Below are positions 12,421-24,276 of a DNA stretch of 64,000 nt, in pieces. The notes beneath the pieces were generated by a model that was given only the letters and a program-made list of their open reading frames with translations, made no database searches and had not been told where the DNA came from. The position numbers were made by a program, and so were the translations under genes. The DNA comes from Lepas anatifera (lineage: Eukaryota > Arthropoda > Thecostraca > Lepadidae). The DNA lies in the NCBI GenBank assembly GCA_034440635.1, contig JAOTON010000897.1, positions 2,604,001 to 2,668,000 of the forward strand. Reading direction: 5' to 3'. Each line of letters starts with the position of its first letter. The first letter of the stretch is position 1.

Positions 12421-15115
12421 GGAGGGGTCTCTGACAAATAAGGACCACGGGGCTGTGATCAACGTTAAAAACTGGATACGGGTAGGGAGTAGGCTATACG
12501 TTTGGTGCTGATCATTGGAAAAGCACAACTACTGCATCGCTTAGTATGCTGGGATACAAAGGAGCAAGCTGCGCCAAGTCGAGCTTTCGACCCAACTGTA
12601 ACAGCCGTCACTATGCCAAGTGACGGAACCGCACAAATTCAGGGAAAACTGCGGGTGGGAACTCGAAAGCCGGGTAACATCCGAGGGACGTTGCAAGAAA
12701 CCTGACAAGACAGGCCAACAATGGGAAATCACGCTGAGCCTGCAGCTTCCAGATGTTCACCGCGAAACGGCGGCGGAACCTACGCACGCGCGACCGATGC
12801 AGCCCCGCGGGCGCCATTCGGCACAATCTATCACCGTCAGAGGCCGGCGGGCGGATGGTGGGCGACGCGATAAAAGACGAAACCACGGATAGACGGATTG
12901 CGGCGGGCCGAGGCCACATCGGCGCCGGCCCACGCAGCGCCAGAGCCGCCAACACCGGCCACTCGGCGAATTAGTGAAAGGCAAGGCTGAGTGCTATTCA
13001 TGTAAGGGCTCCACGAGCGAGCTGCAATCCGTCGATCGTACTTGCTACGACAATGTGTGCCATTTCTAGTCTCAGTCTAGTCACTTGCCAATTTTGCAAA
13101 ATGTCCACACAGATGCTCGTTCTGCAAAATGTCCGTTTTCTACGACTTGATTTCCTCTTTTTCTTTTAATGTATTTCCAAACACGGGAACGTTTGTCTTG
13201 AATACTCTATTTCACAATTAAAAACCTGTGTCAATTATGTTTCCTAGTATTCTTTTTCCATCTCACCTATTGACAGTTCAGCATTCTGGCCCAAGTCGGG
13301 CTTGTGCCATTGATTATTCAATTAATTTATATTTACCAATATTCAAAAACAAAAATATACTGATTATATTCTTCCAAGACACAGACCAAAAACACCATCG
13401 ACAAAGCAGGACCTTTTCGATCAGCGTGTCTTCTATAAAAGAGCGGCGTTTTCCCCAGCCGAGGTCTCGGCTGGCACTGCCGTGGCTCGGCGCCCTGTCT
13501 CCGCGGGAGGTCCAAGAGGTGGCCGCCGGCCCGTCGGCGTGTTTCGTTAACACGCCGGTGTACGGTGTTGCCGCCACGGCACCCCATGCCCCCGGCTGCC
13601 ATAAAGCCCGACAAACACGACTCTACGTCTGTCGATAGGTCGTGGCCTTGGACACTTCAGGTAACAGAGCGACAAACAGTGTTTGTGGTGATGGCGGCGT
13701 TGTTGCCGAGGCGGCGGCCCGGCCGCACGCGCGTCCAAACAACGGCCGCCGCCGCCGCTGCATGGCCGGAGGGTACACTCTCTGCCGGTGAAAGAACAAA
13801 CTGAATCGGGCATGTATTCATACATTCAGATATCGCCGCCGAGGATCACATTCTTTTGCGTTATTCTCGATTACTGAAAAATATGACAACTCTAAGAGCA
13901 CCCAGCGCTTCATCAGCGATGTGCTTGTATACATGAGACCTTAATTTGTGATACTCCTTCCAGCATTCGAAATACCCGCTCCGATCTCTCATGATCTCGT
14001 TGCATCTCAGATTATGGTTTCTCTCATTCCGGTCACACCGATATCAGCCCGTGAGTAATGGAAGCCAATGAGCATCGCAGTTACCATCCGCTCGCGTGTC
14101 GGGTTATGGTTAGCGTTCACCGGCGCTGGCCCACTTGCTCGAGCAGATGCCCACAAGCTCACAAACAGAGCCTCACAAAAACAAGCCTGTTTTCTTGGCC
14201 AGACACAGGTCCGTACAAAAAGTGAACTCAGGGCCGACCAGTCCAGGATACCTCGCATTCCAGGGATAAGGCTACCAGTAACGAAAGGAATCACCTCCAA
14301 ATATCATCACTTTACTTGAGAAAGGTCACGTCAACTACAGAACCTGAGGAACGGCAGACATTTGTGGTTTTCAGAGTCGCGACGTCTCTGAAGAACACAC
14401 AGTTTTCTATTTCTAATCGGCTTTCAGGCGCATCTTTTGACATCACCATATGCCTCTTGTCGGGAAGCCAGCAGGGTAACCACATAACTACCAGCCCGGC
14501 AAAGCTGGAGTTGATACCCAGTGGACGACTACATTAGAACCAAGGGTCAGCGTACTTCAAAAGATGCAGCACATGTCCATACGTTGACATGGCATCTCGC
14601 CAGAAAAGCTTCTATACATGCAAGTTGTCCAGTGGAAAACGACACCCAGTTTGAGCTTTGCATCTGCCATCCAACTCTCAACAATTCATCAGAGTAAACA
14701 ACATCGCCAACGAGCAGGTACCCATGAAAGACACCCTGACCAAACTAAGTGGTACAGCCTGTCGTCTAGCCAATTTGCATGATGAAGCGCCTCCGGCAAG
14801 GTCGCGCCCTCGCCGAAGCCTCTCGCCATTGCGACACCGCACTGGAGCAGTCTACGAGCGGGGCGTTGCCAGTGGCTCCAGCTGCGTTCCCGCAGTCGAG
14901 CTGTTCTCGGTGAGCCGCCGCCTGTGTCCAGCACAGCCGCGGGCCGGCTGAGCAGGCCATTCATCAGTTCGCGAGTACCCGCACGCGCGAGCCGGGAGCT
15001 AACCCGCCTCCTTGATAGGTCTGATCACAGGCAGCAGAGGTCGGGTCAAACTGCTGAGGCACGTCCGACAGACAGCCGGACTCTACTCTTAATGCCGATG
15101 GCGGCGGGGGGAAGA
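12421..15115. other. No recognised gene; scattered GC-rich islands
   Basis: GC-rich blocks (12740-12970, 13430-13760 and 14780-15060) sit in otherwise average DNA. A TATA-like CTATAAAAG at about 13434 precedes the second block, but no supported exon follows. I could not recognise any protein domain in either strand. Confidence 0.5.
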
Positions 15116-15147
15116 GGGAGAATGCGGCTCTTATGCCGCATTCTCCC
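15116..15147. repeat. Perfect 13-bp inverted repeat (hairpin)
   Basis: GGGAGAATGCGGC at 15116-15128 is matched exactly by GCCGCATTCTCCC at 15135-15147 with a 6-base loop. It ends 9 bp before the left TTAA of the piggyBac-like element. Its function is unknown. Confidence 0.85.
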
Positions 15148-15156
15148 AGCAGGCTC

Positions 15157-15935
15157 TTAACCCACGCCCCGGTGGGCTTCGGAGCCACCTTCGCCCTGGT
15201 GGGGGGTGTTTGAACACCCCCCTCGAACTCGGTCCCTGTGCAGGATAGCTAAAAAAACGCGAAAGCTGGTGGATACCTGATACAAATTCATGAAGAAACT
15301 ATATCAGTCACTTTTTGGTTCAGGTCAATATTGGGGTCATGACAGGTCAAAGAAAGTGGGACTTAGAATATTTTTTTGGGCTCTAGCGTCTGACAGAGTT
15401 GATGTAGAATCATGCAAAGTTATTGACTTAAGTCTGAAAACTGCTTAAATAGCCCCAGATGACCTCTCAGAGGTCACAGGTCAAAAATTTCAACATGAAC
15501 CTGGAAAGGGGCCCAGGATACTAAGATTTTGAGAATATGAAGGTATTTTCAGCTATATCTACACAAATACAGCCCAATTTCTGTTTTTCCCATGTATTTC
15601 CAATGGAGAGGTCATGGTCCGTACTTGACCTTGGGTCATCGATATGAAAAATCCCAGAATACTTATAGCACTCGGTGGGCCCATTATATGGTATGGGTTT
15701 CAATCCGATAAATTCACCTATTTCTTACGTATACCCCCTTAAACATTTTTTGAGGTCAGGTCACTTGACCTGCACTGGTGACCTGACCCGAGATGACCCA
15801 ACCTTAATAATTTTGGGGAAACTTGCGGAGTTGATCAAGGATAAGCTATGGCAAATTCGGTGGCGGTTCGCGTTTTTTTCGTGCCACCGGAAAAACCAGA
15901 GGGTTCAAACACCCCCCACGGGGGGCGAGGGTTAA
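15157..15935 (+). mobile_element. piggyBac-like non-autonomous element, copy 1, rich in AGGTCA hexamers
   Basis: The element is bounded by TTAA at 15157-15160 and 15932-15935. The left end reads TTAA-CCCACGCCCC and the right end GGGGCGAGGG-TTAA, so both the TTAA duplication and the CCC...GGG termini fit the piggyBac superfamily. Each end also has an inner inverted GGGGTGTTTGAACACC-type block. There is no transposase frame. The ~770-bp body has eleven exact AGGTCA/TGACCT hexamers (at 15322, 15344, 15460, 15471, 15478, 15609, 15626, 15753, 15758, 15766 and 15779) where random sequence would give fewer than one. A diverged copy lies at 44148-45079 in reverse orientation. Confidence 0.82.
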
Positions 15936-16582
15936 TGCTCTTGACAGGCTCTCAATGCCGGACATCGATACGGGAAATACCTACAGGTTAGCGAACCTGA
16001 CTGCTCGGGGTATGAATGACATTATCCGGGAGATTTCGTGGTCCGTTTTGGTAGTCATGACCCGCCTCGACCAAACAGAAGGCTAGTTGTCAGGGCACTC
16101 GATGAAAAATGTATCTATTTACTTTTTGTTCAACTAGATATTAACTTTCTTTGCTATATCATCACAGTCACACTTAGCCCACAGAAGAAAAAATAAGTCA
16201 AATTTCTCGAACAGAACATTTTTAAACACAAACTCGCTATACAGGGACATCAACGTGTCTGACGAGACTCTCACCCTGCATCCCTTTAAACCCTCCCCAA
16301 GGTCTCACCATTCATAAACCCCTCCGAAACGCGCTCTGATTTTCCGCAATTCTGTTGCCGATGCCTCCCCGAAGTCCGGGCGTCGCCGTGACGGCTGCCA
16401 GCAGCTGGTGCCGGCGCGGCCGCCCTACAGCCGGCGGCCGGAGGTCACGGGCCCGTGTCCTACAGCCGGCCAGAGTCCAGGCTCGCGCGCCGGAGACACT
16501 GGAGGCCACGGCCGCCGCGGATGACCCACATGTCGCCGGGTGTCGCCGATGCTGTACTGCCCGGACTGGACGCCACCGGCCG

Positions 16583-16596
16583 CCGCTGATCAGCGG
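16583..16596. repeat. Perfect 14-bp palindrome, first of two
   Basis: CCGCTGATCAGCGG is its own reverse complement. An identical copy starts exactly 48 bp downstream. Paired identical palindromes could be binding sites for a dimeric factor, but nothing else supports that. Confidence 0.85.
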
Positions 16597-16630
16597 GTCA
16601 ACCCAGACTGGAAGCCCACCCCCCCCCTCA

Positions 16631-16644
16631 CCGCTGATCAGCGG
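16631..16644. repeat. Perfect 14-bp palindrome, second of two
   Basis: This is the same CCGCTGATCAGCGG as at 16583. The intervening sequence includes a C-rich run just before this copy. Confidence 0.85.
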
Positions 16645-18944
16645 GAGAGCATCTACACAGCCGGGGCTGTGACCAGACCTACGGCTTCTCAAACCAGGGG
16701 TTGGAGATTTTTCTGAGTCTTCCAAAATACCGTCAAGTTGACGTACTCGGTGGCCTTTCTTTAGCGGGTTGTGTTTTTTTATTTTACGTGGTCAGATCAT
16801 TCAGAAATCTAACACGAAACAAATTAAGCAAGTTTATCGAATACCGACAAAGTCTGGAAGCCTTGCTTTGTTTTGAACGTTAAGATAATCCAGAAACCGT
16901 GGGGCGGGCAGACTGGCGCCCTCCTCTACAACTATAATTTCTGACTCGGGTCAGGCTTGCCTGGCGCCATCGCTGCTGAAAACGAGCTGATGTTTACACC
17001 AGAGCAGCATCCCGGAGTTAGCAGAATGTGACTGCTGTGACTCCATCCGGTGACCGAATTTACACATCTATCAGTAAGAGCTTACATCCATCTTAAGCGA
17101 TTATTCATATCGTCAAAATTTCCGACAAAGTAATTCTCATTTACCGGGAGTACGCTCTTCACTGATGCTTCCGAACGACTTTGGCCCAAGAACACCGGAA
17201 TACCAGCGCCGGTGGTGGCCCCACCTGTGCTGTCCTGGTACCACGGACTGGATACACTCCGCGGTGCCAGGGCGGTGACGGTGACTCCTGTTCTGGCGTT
17301 TAATGGCGGACCGGCGCGACCAGACCGACAAACTCACCACTGCCGTACATGCCAGCGTCTGAAACCACCGACAAAACGGACCTGCTGCCCACGCCGTCCG
17401 AACCGTCCACACACAGACAGAGCCGGTGTATTTGGACAGCTCGGGTGATGAGATTGATCGGAGCTCTGGCAGCGTCACCGCTGGGGTCCACCGTATTCTT
17501 ACCCGTCGGTCACGGCGGCAGTCACGCGAGTCCACCAGCCAACACCCGCAGCCGCCCAACCACAATGGACAATCACGGGTGGCTCCAGAGCTGGCAGTTC
17601 TGCCCTCAGCTGATTCGCGGCGTTTGCAACTGTTCAGACCAGTGTACAATTTGTATCTAACAGTGGTGCGTCGGTTTACATATAAGCTGACCTCAAACAA
17701 ACCCATCCACCCAGACGGGCCATTGACAGCTGACAGCCAAGCATTCGAGAAGCCCGCACAATCTGGGGCTGCTTTCGTAACTCCCTTGTTTAATTAGATG
17801 TGGTTTCTCTTAATCACGTAGTGGTGCTACTACTAAAATTAGGTTCCTGGGAGACGAGGAGCGAGGCCGGTGCATTAATCCAGTATAAACCCGACACCAT
17901 ACGTTTCGACACCCGGCCCGGTGGGGCTACAGCCGGGCGTTTCCACAGAGAGCAGTGACCAGGGCTGCGGCGGTTCCCACCGGTCCGGTGGCCTTGTGCG
18001 AGGTCGAGCGGCGACCGCAGCACTGCATCACATCCGCCCAACTGCACCGCCCAAAACAGCACGCCGGCCCACACATTCTTCACGGACACCTGCTGTTCAA
18101 GCTCATGCAAAAACCATGTTCCTCGGAAAAGGGCGCAAGTAGACCGCGGTATAAGAAAAGTACCTACCAAGAATTTAGGGCATCCAGCCAATTTCTCCTA
18201 TCATTTTTTCTTCGAAATATACCAATGTAGTTCGGAAACATTCAATATCAAGTATTTATGTCGCATGGGTCGGAACAAGTTGGGGATGGAGGCCCCCACT
18301 TTTCATCCATTATCCATTATCCAAAAATTACTGACTGCACGCCAACAGAAAGAAATCAGAATATATTGCAACCGGCCAATGCGGAAGGAAAGAATCGTCC
18401 ATTGGGTTTTGGTTCTAAAAGCGAACGTTTTTTATCAGTAGCAGACTATTGACAGCTCCGTTCCCTTTTCCCGGCGGCGACATTTATGTTGCATGCAATC
18501 TCTTAAGTAGCTCCTGAGTGGACTCGACCTGGCCTTTTGTAGGAGCAGACATCAAAACGCTAGCAAAAACTTGCGCTTTCCATGGTCCAGAATGTGTCCA
18601 GGCAAATGAAGTTTAGATGTTGGAACATCTACGCAGCACAAAAAATGAAATATATAAAATTGCATTTATATTTTATAGATCACTGGGCTTCTCATCATAC
18701 CTAAACGGCATATAAAGTATCAAGGATATGCAGTGGTTTTAAACAAAACTAAGGTGAAGACCCAGCGCAGAGAACTGTTGTAGCTCGCCGCGGCGACTTC
18801 TCAGCGAGCCGGTAGATAGATGGGCTCGGCCCGCGCGCCTCCCACGGGCCCAAGCCTCCCGGTCCGATACCGGGGAGGAGATCTGAATAGCGTGACCACT
18901 AACCACCGTGTTGGCGGACGGCGTCTGGTCTGACTGTCTGCAGC

Positions 18945-20115
18945 GGTAAACAGCAGCGGCAGCCCCGGGGTGGCCTCTGATGGGTGCCACGACTGCCCCG
19001 CGGCAGAGAACTCAGTCAGAAGTCCCGGACAGCAGCGGCAGCCCCGGGGTAGCCTCTGATGGGTGCCACAGCAGACGATAGAGCCAGGGCACCGGACAGA
19101 GGCGGTACAGAGCAGCGGCAGCCCCGGGGTGGCCTCTGATGGTGCCACGACTGCCCCGCGGCAGAGAACTCAGTCAGAAGTCCCGGACAGCAGCGGCAGC
19201 CCCGGGGTAGCCTCTGATGGGTGCCACAGCAGACGATAGAGTGGCATCGGACAGAGGCGGTACAGAGCAGCGGCAGCCCCGGGGGTAGCCTCTGATGGGT
19301 GCCACAGCAGACGATAGAGAGGGTCATCGGACAGAGGCGGTACAGAGCAGCGGCAGCCCCGGGGTAGCCTCTGATGGGTGCCACAGCAGACGATAGAGTG
19401 GCATCGGACAGAGGCGGTACAGGGCAGCGGCAGCCCCGGGGTAGCCTCTGATGGGTGCCACAGCAGACGATAGAGTGGCATCGGACAGAGGCGGTACAGG
19501 GCAGCGGCAGCCCCCGGGGTAGCCTCTGATGGGTGCCACAGCAGACGATAGAGTGGCATCGGACAGAGGCGGTACAGAGCAGCGGCAGCCCCGGGGGTAG
19601 CCTCTGATGGCTCCCACAACTGCCCCGCGGCAGAGAACTCAGTCGAAGTCCCGGACAGCAGCGACAGCCCCGGGGTAGCCTCTGATGACCTCTACGGCAG
19701 AAGATAGAGCCAGGGTCCCCGGACAGCGGCGGTACAGAGCAGGGGCAGCCCCTGGGTAGCCTCTGATGACTGTCACGGCAGAAGATAGAGCCAGGGTCCC
19801 CGGACAGCGGCGGTACAGAGCAGCGGCAGCCCGTGGGTAGCCTCTGATGACCTCTACGGCAGAAGATGGAGCCAGGGTCCCCGGACAGCGGCGGTACAGA
19901 GCAGCCTCTAACGACGGTCACGGCAGACGACACAGCCAGGGTGCCCGGACAGCGGCGGTACAGAGCAGGGGCAGCCCCTGGGTAGCCTCTGATGACTGTC
20001 ACGGCAGAAGATAGAGCCAGGGTCCCCGGACAGCGGCGGTACAGAGCAGCGGCAGCCCGTGAGTAGCCTCTAACGACGGTCACGGCAGACGACACAGCCA
20101 GGGTGCCCGGACAGC
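18945..20115. repeat. ~78-bp tandem array with two alternating half-unit types
   Basis: About 15 units share CAGCGGCAGCCCCGGGGTAG followed by CCTCTGATG. Two second halves alternate: one with CTGCCCCGCGGCAGAGAACT and one with AGCAGACGATAGAG and GACAGAGGCGGTACAG. The left part (to about 19.6 kb) carries GGTGCCAC units, while the right part carries TGTCACGGCAGAAGATAGAG units, so the array has sub-blocks typical of segmental amplification. Long minus-strand open frames here (up to 359 codons) are products of the repeat. Confidence 0.88.
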
Positions 20116-21500
20116 GGCCGATGACTGTGGACGGTCACACACCGATACCACGCTCCAGCCGGGGGATGACTCTCCGCACTGCTGGATCCCGGAGCCAGCT
20201 AATGGGGCGACCAACTGGCTTTTCTGGCGACCCGGGGACCCTGGGGCGAACAACCAACTGACTGGTTTGATGACCTGTACTTAAATGAGCTCTGGACAAG
20301 CAAAATCCGTTCCAAAGCACAATCGAGGTAGGATGCCGTCACAATTTCTGGTGACATTTTGCATAACTTACCAATCTGCCGTGTCTTCATGACTGGTGAA
20401 AACGTGACAACGTGTTGAATTTATGACAACGTATAATGTTCGTCACGTTGTCATAATCCATCGTCACGCATTCCATGCAGGTTCAGGGCAGCTGATATGT
20501 AAAGGGCAGGGACACCCCATATCCTGCCGTCCCAAATGCTGCGCTCTCTTCTGCAGATCCCCTGAATTTGACACGATTCCAGCATTATCATCATTGGATT
20601 AGTGAGGCATCTCGACCACGCACTGAAGTCAGCAGGCGTAGATAATCGGCTAGAGAGAACGCCAACACGGCAAATCCTGTCACGCAGCCTTGTATCGTTT
20701 GGATCAGTCACAATTTGTGGTCGCCTGTTCTTCGCAGTTTCAGATGATGAGCTACCAAGACAACGGAGGGGGGGGTTGAATCAAGGGCAACACGACATCC
20801 AGTGATATAATTTCCAAAACGAAGCCACAAGATTATGGTGTGGAGCGTAGACGTGAACTCCAGATTTTCAGAGCACGGCCACCACTGGAGTAATTCGCAG
20901 GCGCCGTAGCAGCTGTTCCTCGCGAATGTCAGTGGCTTCAAGCCTTATCCATTAATTGCCCATCATCATCAATATCGAATTCTTCAGCCGTTACAGATAT
21001 CCTGGCGCACGGGTCCGCCGCAGCCCCACGTGACGCGCCGGCAGCGGCCGCGTGACGGACGTGACTGGCCCGGTGACGCCGGCGGCAGTGTGTCAGCGGC
21101 GCCGTCTGGTGACCCAGCGGTGGCCCGCCACCAGCTGGTGTGCGGGTAGCCGCAGCTGTCCGGCGCCCGGGCCGCACTGCCTGAGATGAGAGGGGAGACG
21201 GCCTGACCGACAGCAGGTCAATAGGGAACAGGGGGTTCAGGGCGGAGTCAAGGTTGCCAGGTATATGCCGAGCAGAGAAAGCACGAGCTTCCAAAAACGC
21301 AGCCAATACTGAAGCCAAGCCTGAAGTTACCGCCGTTTCAGTCATTATATCCACAGAAGCAGGAATCGCATCACGAGGCATCCGTACAATCTAAAGACGC
21401 AGACAATAGCGAATACGTACTCGGCAATGGCAGCTCGAAGCAGTTAGGTACAGTCGGTAATCGCGTTGGGCTGATTGGTTGATACAAGCATCCATATCGC
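20116..21500. other. No recognised gene
   Basis: The DNA is unique-looking, with a GC-rich block at 21000-21200. The minus-strand frame at 20938-21381 has no recognisable domain. Confidence 0.5.
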
Positions 21501-21837
21501 CAGTGGCGGATCCAGGATTTCCTTTAGGGGGTGGGTGCTAAGTAGGGCTGATAATCCCAGGACATTTTTGCAATCCCGGGATCCCGGGATTCATCGACCC
21601 TCAATCCGGGATATCCCGGGATCCCGGATTGGGTAATTTTTCAATAAACATGTCGAAAATTAGTGTCTGCTTTAGATGACGTATGTGGCGTATTCTTCAC
21701 AGCATAGTAAATATTTCCGTTAAGGATAACTCATAGCATACTATTTACACCATGCGGAAAGCACATGAAAATTCATATGGACACTAAACAGAATAAAATG
21801 TTCTGCCCCCAAACAAATAAAGACATATGAATGATAT

Positions 21838-21840
<3 letters not shown>

Positions 21841-21902
<62 letters not shown>
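21841..21902. repeat. (TA)n microsatellite
   Basis: About 30 uninterrupted TA units lie inside the hAT-like element. Confidence 0.95.
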
Positions 21903-21905
<3 letters not shown>

Positions 21906-22392
21906 TATCTTGGTTATATTTTTAGTCATATTACAATAGGGTATTTACCTATTGTGACCCGGCCTATTGTGTCCTGGTCACACAAGTCACCTGCCACGAT
22001 AGTAGCAATTGAGGAAGCAAGGGCATCAACGGCTTCGTCGCCGAGACTCGACCGTTCTTTAGTGACGATATTCCCGACAGTTGAAACACACGTTCCGAGT
22101 CAACATTCGTAGGGACTATGTCCTTGAGCCAGCTGTAGGACATAGCTATCTACCCGTTCTTCCAGAGGCAGGCAGGTTTTCCTACTCATTCCTAATGGCC
22201 TTGGTCATAAGCGAAGGATTGGAGAGACTTAGCCTGGATGCACTTGAACTGTGATATGGCTCTGGAACTCTTATCTTATCTAGAGCCTGTTAAAGCATCG
22301 ATTGAAGCGACTGTGCTGGCTGAGGATCATCAAGGTCCATCGCTTCTGCATCTACAACTACTTCGGAAGCATGCATCTGTCCCAGGTCATTT

Positions 22393-22465
22393 TTAACATG
22401 TTAACTGGGGGCCAATCGGCCCCCGTCGGCCGAAATGCCCCCACCCCAGTGCTGGGAAATTGGCC
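22393..22465 (+). repeat. Fragment related to the 36.3-kb SINE-like body
   Basis: ACATGTTAACTGGGGG at about 22397 also occurs in the minus-strand reading of the element at 36230-36430, followed in both by C-rich sequence. The match is short, so a shared repeat family is only suggested. Confidence 0.35.
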
Positions 22466-23936
22466 CCAGTAAAAGACATGTCTTGCTTAAAACTTAATAA
22501 AAAACTGACCTAACGAAAATAAAACAGAATACCACCCGTTAATAATAAGTTTGTTGTATTGCTCGTCCCAAACCGACAATCCACGAAAATTGTATTAAAA
22601 ACTACCATCAGTAGCCGTCTACTCCATCGTGCAAAACGTAACAAAGCAAGTAGTTGCGGGAAATCCCGGCTAAGTAGCCTCAGCATCAATTTAACTAACC
22701 AAAACGCAGGAAATAGCCTAAAACCAATCAAACAACGTTTTCTATCCGACCGAAGCCCCCGCCAGCGATTACCGTGGCACTGCATGATGCTCTCATTTCA
22801 GACGTGGTCGGTTGTCAGCGCTCGAGCTCGTTCGTGGATTAGGCGGGACACAGAGTAGTCAAGCGCGTCAGGCTGGTTACTGGTGTGCCGGTGTGAAGTG
22901 CTTAGCCCATTTTTATTATTGTGTTGGTAGCATATGTGAAATTTAGAGTGAGATCGTTGCATTACTTTTTCTGTAAAGTTGATAGGGGAGACCGGGGTAA
23001 CTGTCACGATTCTTAATTTTCTGCTTCAGGAAGGGCAATGCTTTGTGCCAGAAAACTTTTCATCATATTTTCAGCAGCCTTGACATTTTGGCTATCTAGC
23101 AGATGTAGCACTATACCAAAATCAAAACATTGATTGGTCTTTGCTTGGCTAGTACATAGCTACATAACTTTGCTTTGAAATACTTCCTTCAAATGTTACA
23201 TTTGACCCTATCAAGGGTCAGTTGTGACACCCCAGGGGTCAATTGTAATATATTAAAGCCATGCGCCTGGTTCTTTTCGATCGCGATGCATGTCTCGTTA
23301 GGGTCGTTCAAAAACATTTCTTTTACTTTTCAGACTCGAGCTCGAACAAAGAAACTGAAAACTGACACAGTGTGAACTGTGAAGCGATGCCAGGTATAAT
23401 CTACGTACATGCGAAGGAAGAGCCTGGCTTTTGCTTGTGTTTGAACATTTCAGGTAGGTAAAATATTAAGCATAAAACAACGCTGTAGCATGTTGTTGGA
23501 TTCTATGATGATTTTTATTACTATCAACGACGCTTTCCAGGCTATTTTGGTGTTGGAAAATATCGGGATCCCGGGATTCAGAAATATATAATCCCGGGAT
23601 TCGGATTAACACAATCCGGGATCCCGATCCCGGGATTATCCCTAGTGCTAAGGGACTCCAGCCTCCCTCGCCATTGCTTTGGAGCAGACTCCGGTTATGC
23701 AGCTATTATAGGCATTCTGCCACTTCAGGAGGGTTCCAGCCCTCCTAGTCCCTCCCCTTGTATCCACCACTCAATAGCACCATCGTCGCACAGTGAGGTC
23801 TTCGCAATCGGTGACTCCCGTTTGTCACCCAGTGATTCTGCGCCGGCAAACCTCGTTAGTTGCGAGCTTCTCGAGGGGTCGCGATCCCAGGTCAGACCGC
23901 AAATGTCGGCGACGCGGCAATCAGCTGTTCGGTTGA

Positions 23937-24276
23937 CAGTGAGGCAACGGAGAAACTGGGACTGGTAGCAGTGGCGGATACTAGGGGGCTAGGGCGCTCA
24001 AGCCCCCCCCAATGTCAGAGCCTGTGCATAAGCGGAGGCTGACCCGATGCAATGGTGGGGGAGGCTCGAGCCCCCTGCCCTCCCCCGAAATGAAGTCCTG
24101 GATCCACCACTGATGGGTAGCCTAGGATGGGTAGCTGATGATGGGTAGCCTCCCCCACCATTGCATCGGGTCAGCCTCCGCTTATGCACAGGCTCTGACA
24201 TTGGGGGGGCTTGAGCGCCCTAGTCCCCCTTGTAGCCGCCACTGCTACCAGTCCCAGTTTCTCCGTTGCCTCACTG
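23937..24276. repeat. Long palindrome with 130-bp arms
   Basis: The left arm (23937-24066) and right arm (24147-24276) are near-perfect reverse complements separated by 80 bp. Both contain the outer host-like block with GAGAAACTGGGACTGGTAG, the MITE start CAGTGGCGG and the GCATAAGCGGAGGCTGACCC block. The arms therefore include sequence outside the MITE, so this is an inverted duplication of a locus and not simply two MITEs facing each other. Confidence 0.9.
23969..24112. mobile_element. Short hAT-like MITE
   Basis: It starts CAGTGGCGGATACTAG and ends GGATCCACCACTG. Flanks ACTGGTAG and ATGGGTAG agree at 6 of 8 positions, consistent with an aged 8-bp duplication. It lies within the palindrome's left arm and spacer. 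Confidence 0.65.

Larger units (their letters stand above)
15936..18944. other. No recognised gene
   Basis: A GC-rich block lies at 16350-16680 and another at 17200-17620. An open frame at 17426-17797 (+) is compositionally plausible as an exon but has no recognised domain, and an equally long frame overlaps it on minus (17137-17706). Apart from the palindromes listed separately I see no structure. Confidence 0.5.
21535..23652. mobile_element. hAT-like non-autonomous element with exact 8-bp TSD
   Basis: GTGCTAAG occurs at 21535-21542 and again at 23645-23652. Between them the element (21543-23644, 2102 bp) begins TAGGGCTGATAATCCC and ends GGGATTATCCCTA, which are inverted apart from a 3-bp indel. 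An 8-bp duplication is the hAT superfamily hallmark. Both ends carry clustered GGGATCCCGGGAT-type subterminal motifs, probable transposase-binding repeats. The interior holds a (TA)n run at about 21841-21902 and no transposase frame. Confidence 0.85.
21501..23774. mobile_element. Outer hAT-like MITE split by the 2.1-kb insertion
   Basis: The left piece (21501-21542) begins CAGTGGCGGATCCAGGA and the right piece (23645-23774) ends with TATCCACCACTC. Joined across the inner element they form a short MITE of the CAGTGGCGGATCC type also seen at 23969-24112 and 39395-39690. The outer duplication is not clear (CATATCGC against AATAGCAC). Confidence 0.6.

Noticed and set aside
13434..13460. TATA box CTATAAAAG
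   Set aside because: A single short motif with no identified downstream exon or initiator is not enough to call a promoter.
17137..17797. Candidate exons on both strands
   Set aside because: Overlapping open frames in GC-rich DNA with no recognised domain and no convincing splice pair.
19016..20095. 359-codon minus-strand ORF
   Set aside because: It is the translation of the ~78-bp tandem array.
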